From Zychaea mexicana (lineage: Eukaryota; Mucoromycota; Mucoromycetes; Mucorales; Lichtheimiaceae): a DNA stretch of 64,000 bases. Where the stretch lies: the NCBI RefSeq assembly GCF_025766255.1, contig NW_026516667.1:248001-312000 (forward strand). The letters are read 5' to 3'. A model generated the notes under the pieces. That model was not told where the DNA came from, ran no database searches, and saw only the letters and a list, made by a program, of their open reading frames with translations. The stretch's first letter is position 1. Each line of letters begins with the position of its first letter. Positions 60,616-64,000 of the stretch are shown here, in pieces. Position numbers and translations under genes: made by a program.

Positions 60616-61293
60616 TTATCGAGGGACTGGATCGTTGAATGTGAATGGGTCGCCTTTTCGTAGCTTCTGTTTTACGCTAGGTAAGGCATAACTGATACGT
60701 GTTCTGACTCGTTTATTTGGCGTCGGCATGACAGCATTAGTGGTATCTTTACGGCGGGTGATATTGACTGACTGCGGCTCTGCACTCTCCTCACTTCTTG
60801 TGTTGCGATAACCAGTATCGTTGTTGCTACGGTTATCATACCTTTGATGCTCTAGGCCATCAATATCATTTGTCTGTAGTTGTTGCTGCTGATGTTGTTC
60901 AGGCTGCTTATGATCATCTGTTCGCTCAAGCTCTTCATCTAGTAGCAGATACAGCGATGGAGGCTTAACTATTGCTGTTGCTTCTGCAGTAGTGGTGGCA
61001 CTAGTATAAGTAGCTTCGCCTTCTTCACCAGTATCGCCCAGCAACGCTGGTACAGACAACCTGTCTTTTTTCATCATAGCCATGGCTGAAACCGTAGTAG
61101 CAGCCACTATTTGTTGTTTCTCCTTCAATTCGAGTTGACGCTCAGCACGTATGAGCCGCTCACGAAGCTCCAGATTCTCGCTCCGTAAACCATACAATTC
61201 ATCCTCCAATCTACGTATTTGAGATGCGTAAAGCGCATTCGTTCGCACTAGCTCGTGATTCTGCTGTGAATGAGTTCCTTTGTAAGATTCCAT
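60616..61293 (-). CDS. SGO1: Shugoshin, centromeric cohesin protector
   Basis: Protects centromeric cohesin from removal by recruiting PP2A, and acts in chromosome bi-orientation (family knowledge). Single exon, 225 residues, shorter than most shugoshins. The N-terminal coiled coil (SQIRRLEDELYGLRSENLEL, about residues 24-43, continuing RERLIRAERQLELKEK) matches the shugoshin N-terminal domain, which binds PP2A. The middle is divergent and Gln-rich. The C-terminal basic motif RTRISYALPSVKQKLRKGD matches the shugoshin C-terminal box that binds phosphorylated histone H2A. The start is the first ATG before the coiled coil. It diverges from the Rlp24 gene across about 540 bp and converges on the PHD gene. 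Confidence 0.82.
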   Translation of the reverse strand: MESYKGTHSQQNHELVRTNALYASQIRRLEDELYGLRSENLELRERLIRAERQLELKEKQQIVAATTVSAMAMMKKDRLSVPALLGDTGEEGEATYTSATTTAEATAIVKPPSLYLLLDEELERTDDHKQPEQHQQQQLQTNDIDGLEHQRYDNRSNNDTGYRNTRSEESAEPQSVNITRRKDTTNAVMPTPNKRVRTRISYALPSVKQKLRKGDPFTFNDPVPR

Positions 61294-61834
61294 ATCTCTA
61301 GGAAATGTGTGTGTACGAGTGCAGTCCCAGGTCTAATATAGAATGTTGTAGCATAAGAAGCGGAGGAGTGCTCGACACGAGATCGCCCATTGAGTAAGAA
61401 AAAAGTGAATTATGTAAACCAGATCAATAATGTTCGAAAGTGGACTTCAGAGAGTACACTGTGAAAGAACTATAGTAAAGTTGAAAAGCTTACCTAGTAG
61501 TTTTCAGAAAACGTTGTGGGAGTAAGAGTGGAAAATAGCGCGGCTAGTAGATATTGAGATTTAGGGATTAATAATCTCGCTTTTATCTGTCGCGTAGGTG
61601 ATCTGTGTTACTGCCGCAACCAAGCTCTTTATTTCACTGGTAAGCATTCAGGCATATGTACATACAGTCGTGTTTAGCTACTACAGAGGAGCGAAGGGTG
61701 CCTATATAAGGAACAATAGGGCGGCTGTCACTCAATTGATTGGTCAAACCGGAGCGGACTTGCCTTTATGTATTTTTTTCACAACAATTTTTTTTGCTTG
61801 TTGGCAAGTTCGTTAGCAATCCCACAGAAATCTA

Positions 61835-62490
61835 ATGCATATTGATCGTTGCTACTTTTGCTCGGGTCCTTGCTACCCGGGTCACGGCACGATGTTTGTG
61901 CGTAATGATAGCAAGGTAACAAAGCAACACTCTCACTCATTCATAAGATCTAGAGAAATGTTTGGTTAATCATTTATTTTGCTTCTATAAAAGACCTTCC
62001 GATTCTGCCGATCAAAATGCCACAAGAACTTTAAAATGAAGCGTAACCCCCGTAAGGTTCGCTGGACCAAGGCCTTCCGTAAGGCTAGCGGCAAGGAAAT
62101 GGTTATTGTAAGTTTTGGAACTATATATGAAATAAAGGCATGTTATGCATGGCTCACAATCAATCATGTGTGAATCGTAATAATAACGTTGTCCGTTAAT
62201 AATAGGATTCTACCTTTGAGTTTGAGAAACGCCGCAACGTTCCAGTCCGCTACGATCGTAACCTCATGGCTACCACTGTTAAGGCCATGAAGCGTGTGCA
62301 GGAGATTCGTGCCAAACGTGAACGTGTGTTCTACAAGAACCGTATGTCTGGCAACTACGACAAGGAGAAGGCCGACGATATCAGAGTGGTCCAGCAAAAC
62401 ATCGAGCTTGCTCCTTTGGAAGCCAAGAAGCGTCTCCAGGCTGCCAAGGTCGAAGAAGAAAAGGTCGAGAACATGGAGATGGACGAGTAA
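61835..62490 (+). CDS. RLP24: Ribosome biogenesis protein Rlp24
   Basis: Placeholder for eL24 on pre-60S particles; it recruits and activates the AAA-ATPase Drg1/Afg2 on cytoplasmic export (family knowledge). Three exons, 61835-61915, 61994-62107 and 62206-62490, encode 159 residues. The N-terminal zinc ribbon is complete: [13 protein letters not shown], then [12 protein letters not shown]. It is followed by [22 protein letters not shown] and [20 protein letters not shown], and by REKE-type helices ([15 protein letters not shown]), which distinguish Rlp24 from ribosomal eL24. The C-terminus is acidic-basic (VENMEMDE). The start ATG gives MHIDRCYF where most family members read MRI. AATAAA lies at 62648. 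Confidence 0.94.
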
Positions 62491-62647
62491 AAAAAAAGAA
62501 AACACACGCTGCTGCTACTACTACGATACATGTACAACTATCATCATCATCATTACTACCACACCATATCGCTATTGAATTACTTACCACATCATCAACA
62601 ACAAAAGCGCATTTAACACATATACAAAGCTGGAACTGGCCATGCAA

Positions 62648-62653
62648 AATAAA
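62648..62653 (+). promoter_or_regulatory. Poly(A) signal of the RLP24 gene
   Basis: AATAAA about 158 nt after the stop codon. Confidence 0.5.
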
Positions 62654-64000
62654 AACGAGCTATGATTTGAAGGGAGATACGAATAATTGGGTAAATTAGC
62701 CTGAGGAGATGTTATCGACTGTTGTTATATGTAACATTGCTGTGTCACTGCTCGAAGTACATGTAGTTCAATAATGCTATTGCTAAATGTCGTCTCCAAA
62801 ATATAAACTGCTTTCTTTCTATATTATAATATACCTTGTTTCAGAAAGCAAAGTTATCTTGATCCATCGCTTTTAGTTGACATAGCCGAGATTAAACTTT
62901 CAGCTTCATGCAATTCGTGAGCACAGTAAAAGAATAATGATAAATGATACACAACTAATGAGGCCGATGCTGATGAATCTTATAGTCAAAGAAAGGAAGT
63001 GGTACAAAAGACGTTTTTTAATTCTCAAGATAAGAAAGAGTAAAAAAATAGATAATAACTTTATAGATGTGAGGGATATTCTTCAATATCTCGTGCAAAC
63101 GATACTTTACCATGACACCTGGTGTTTTCTAACCTTCCAATATTTCCATTTTCACGGCTGACGCGGGATTCTGCATGCCCTTTTATCTCCAGTATCAGGG
63201 CTAAATATATATACTATAGACCAGTTTCTATAAATTCTAGACAACATATGAATATTTTGCCAATCTGCAATGTTAATTAAGAATTACAGTATGCAGAGCC
63301 TTTCCAACCACCAGTAACTATGTTTCCTTGGATGACAGTGTACTATCACTGACTTTCACTGTGCGTTGTAGAGTTCTACGAGAGATCAAGATGAGCCCTG
63401 CTACCCATTGCCAACAAGCACTGTGTGGAATTTATCTATTGCCATATAGTGCTGTCTCAAGTACTGATCGCAAGTCGTACCGCAAATCCGAGGCACATAT
63501 GTTGCCTCAATTAAGTATTGTTTTCTATACTCTGTAAGTACTTACTCTAGAAAATTCTACCTGCTGATGATTCGGCGCCCTTGAGGGCCTACAAGGTACG
63601 GCAAGCCCCCAATTAGCGAGCGGCAACTTTGGCGTGTGTCAAATGATAAGATGGAAGATACTGTACGGGAAAATAAACGACGCTGTCCGCAGGAGGGTAG
63701 CGTATCAGAATTTTTTGGTTTAAAAAAGAAATACTGTGAACTGGCCATGTTTTCTCTAGCAGCTATATACTCAATCTTCTGTTTTCTAAATTACCAATAC
63801 AAGGGCATTTGCCACCCGGGAATTGGCGATTTTCAGAGGGTATATCGAGACTGATGGTGTATGCGCTTTTTTGACGTTCAGAAGGCTCAAAGCGACGGTA
63901 CTCAACAAGGAGGTACATGCAGCTTCATCCAGTGCTACTTCATACTCTGCTTAATTGTATATTATTGTGCTTTATTCATTGGTTACTTTTATTTATAAGA
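62654..64000. other. Right-end region, nothing recognised
   Basis: AT-rich with only short open frames that show no motif or plausible splice partners. A gene could begin or end beyond the window edge. Confidence 0.35.

Overview
This window is eukaryotic nuclear DNA from a filamentous fungus, most likely an early-diverging one of the Mucoromycota/Mucorales kind (inferred from gene content and style, not proven). It has short introns of roughly 40-110 nt with GTATGT/GTAAGT donors and YAG acceptors, AT-rich spacers, pyrimidine-rich leaders, AATAAA signals after many genes, long Ser/Gln/Asn-rich low-complexity tracts in regulatory proteins, and remnants of MULE and Tnp2-like (CACTA) DNA transposons. 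I saw no rRNA, tRNA or CRISPR array.

Gene-rich left part (about 2.4-22.2 kb): ribosomal protein eL29 (+), a Vts1/Smaug-type SAM-domain RNA-binding protein (-), a crotonase-fold enoyl-CoA hydratase with a peroxisomal AKL C-terminus (+), an unusual AT-hook plus four-zinc-finger protein built from repeated phase-1 exon pairs (+), a TBC-domain Rab GAP (-), the eIF2B epsilon subunit (+) and the RNA polymerase I small subunit A12 (-). I could assemble spliced models with consistent phases for most of these. Convergent pairs are closely spaced: eL29/Vts1, zinc finger/TBC and eIF2Be/A12.

Mobile and repeat-rich middle (about 22.5-46.2 kb): two inverted fragments of one unknown gene, a Tnp2-like transposase relic, two small TA-flanked inverted-repeat elements (MITEs), a decayed unknown gene, and then a large palindrome. 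Its arms span about 26.79-30.93 and 31.98-35.79 kb and flank a 1.05-kb spacer. Each arm ends in a G-rich tandem array whose units look like splice-site cassettes; the left array has 11 units and the right 7. Next come a nonsense-damaged MULE transposase and, directly abutting it, a complete 3.9-kb MULE with about 115-bp terminal inverted repeats. Its protein joins a FAR1-like zinc domain, a MULE transposase, a SWIM finger and an OTU-type protease domain. Two more degraded elements follow.

Right part (about 46.7-62.5 kb): a type II membrane nucleotide-sugar glycosyltransferase (-), a large Ras guanine-nucleotide exchange factor (+), a short PHD-ePHD chromatin protein (+), shugoshin (-) and the ribosome-assembly factor Rlp24 (+).

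The strongest candidates for something undescribed are the palindrome with its copy-number-variable G4/splice-cassette arrays, the exon-duplicated zinc-finger repeat, and the MULE-SWIM-OTU element.
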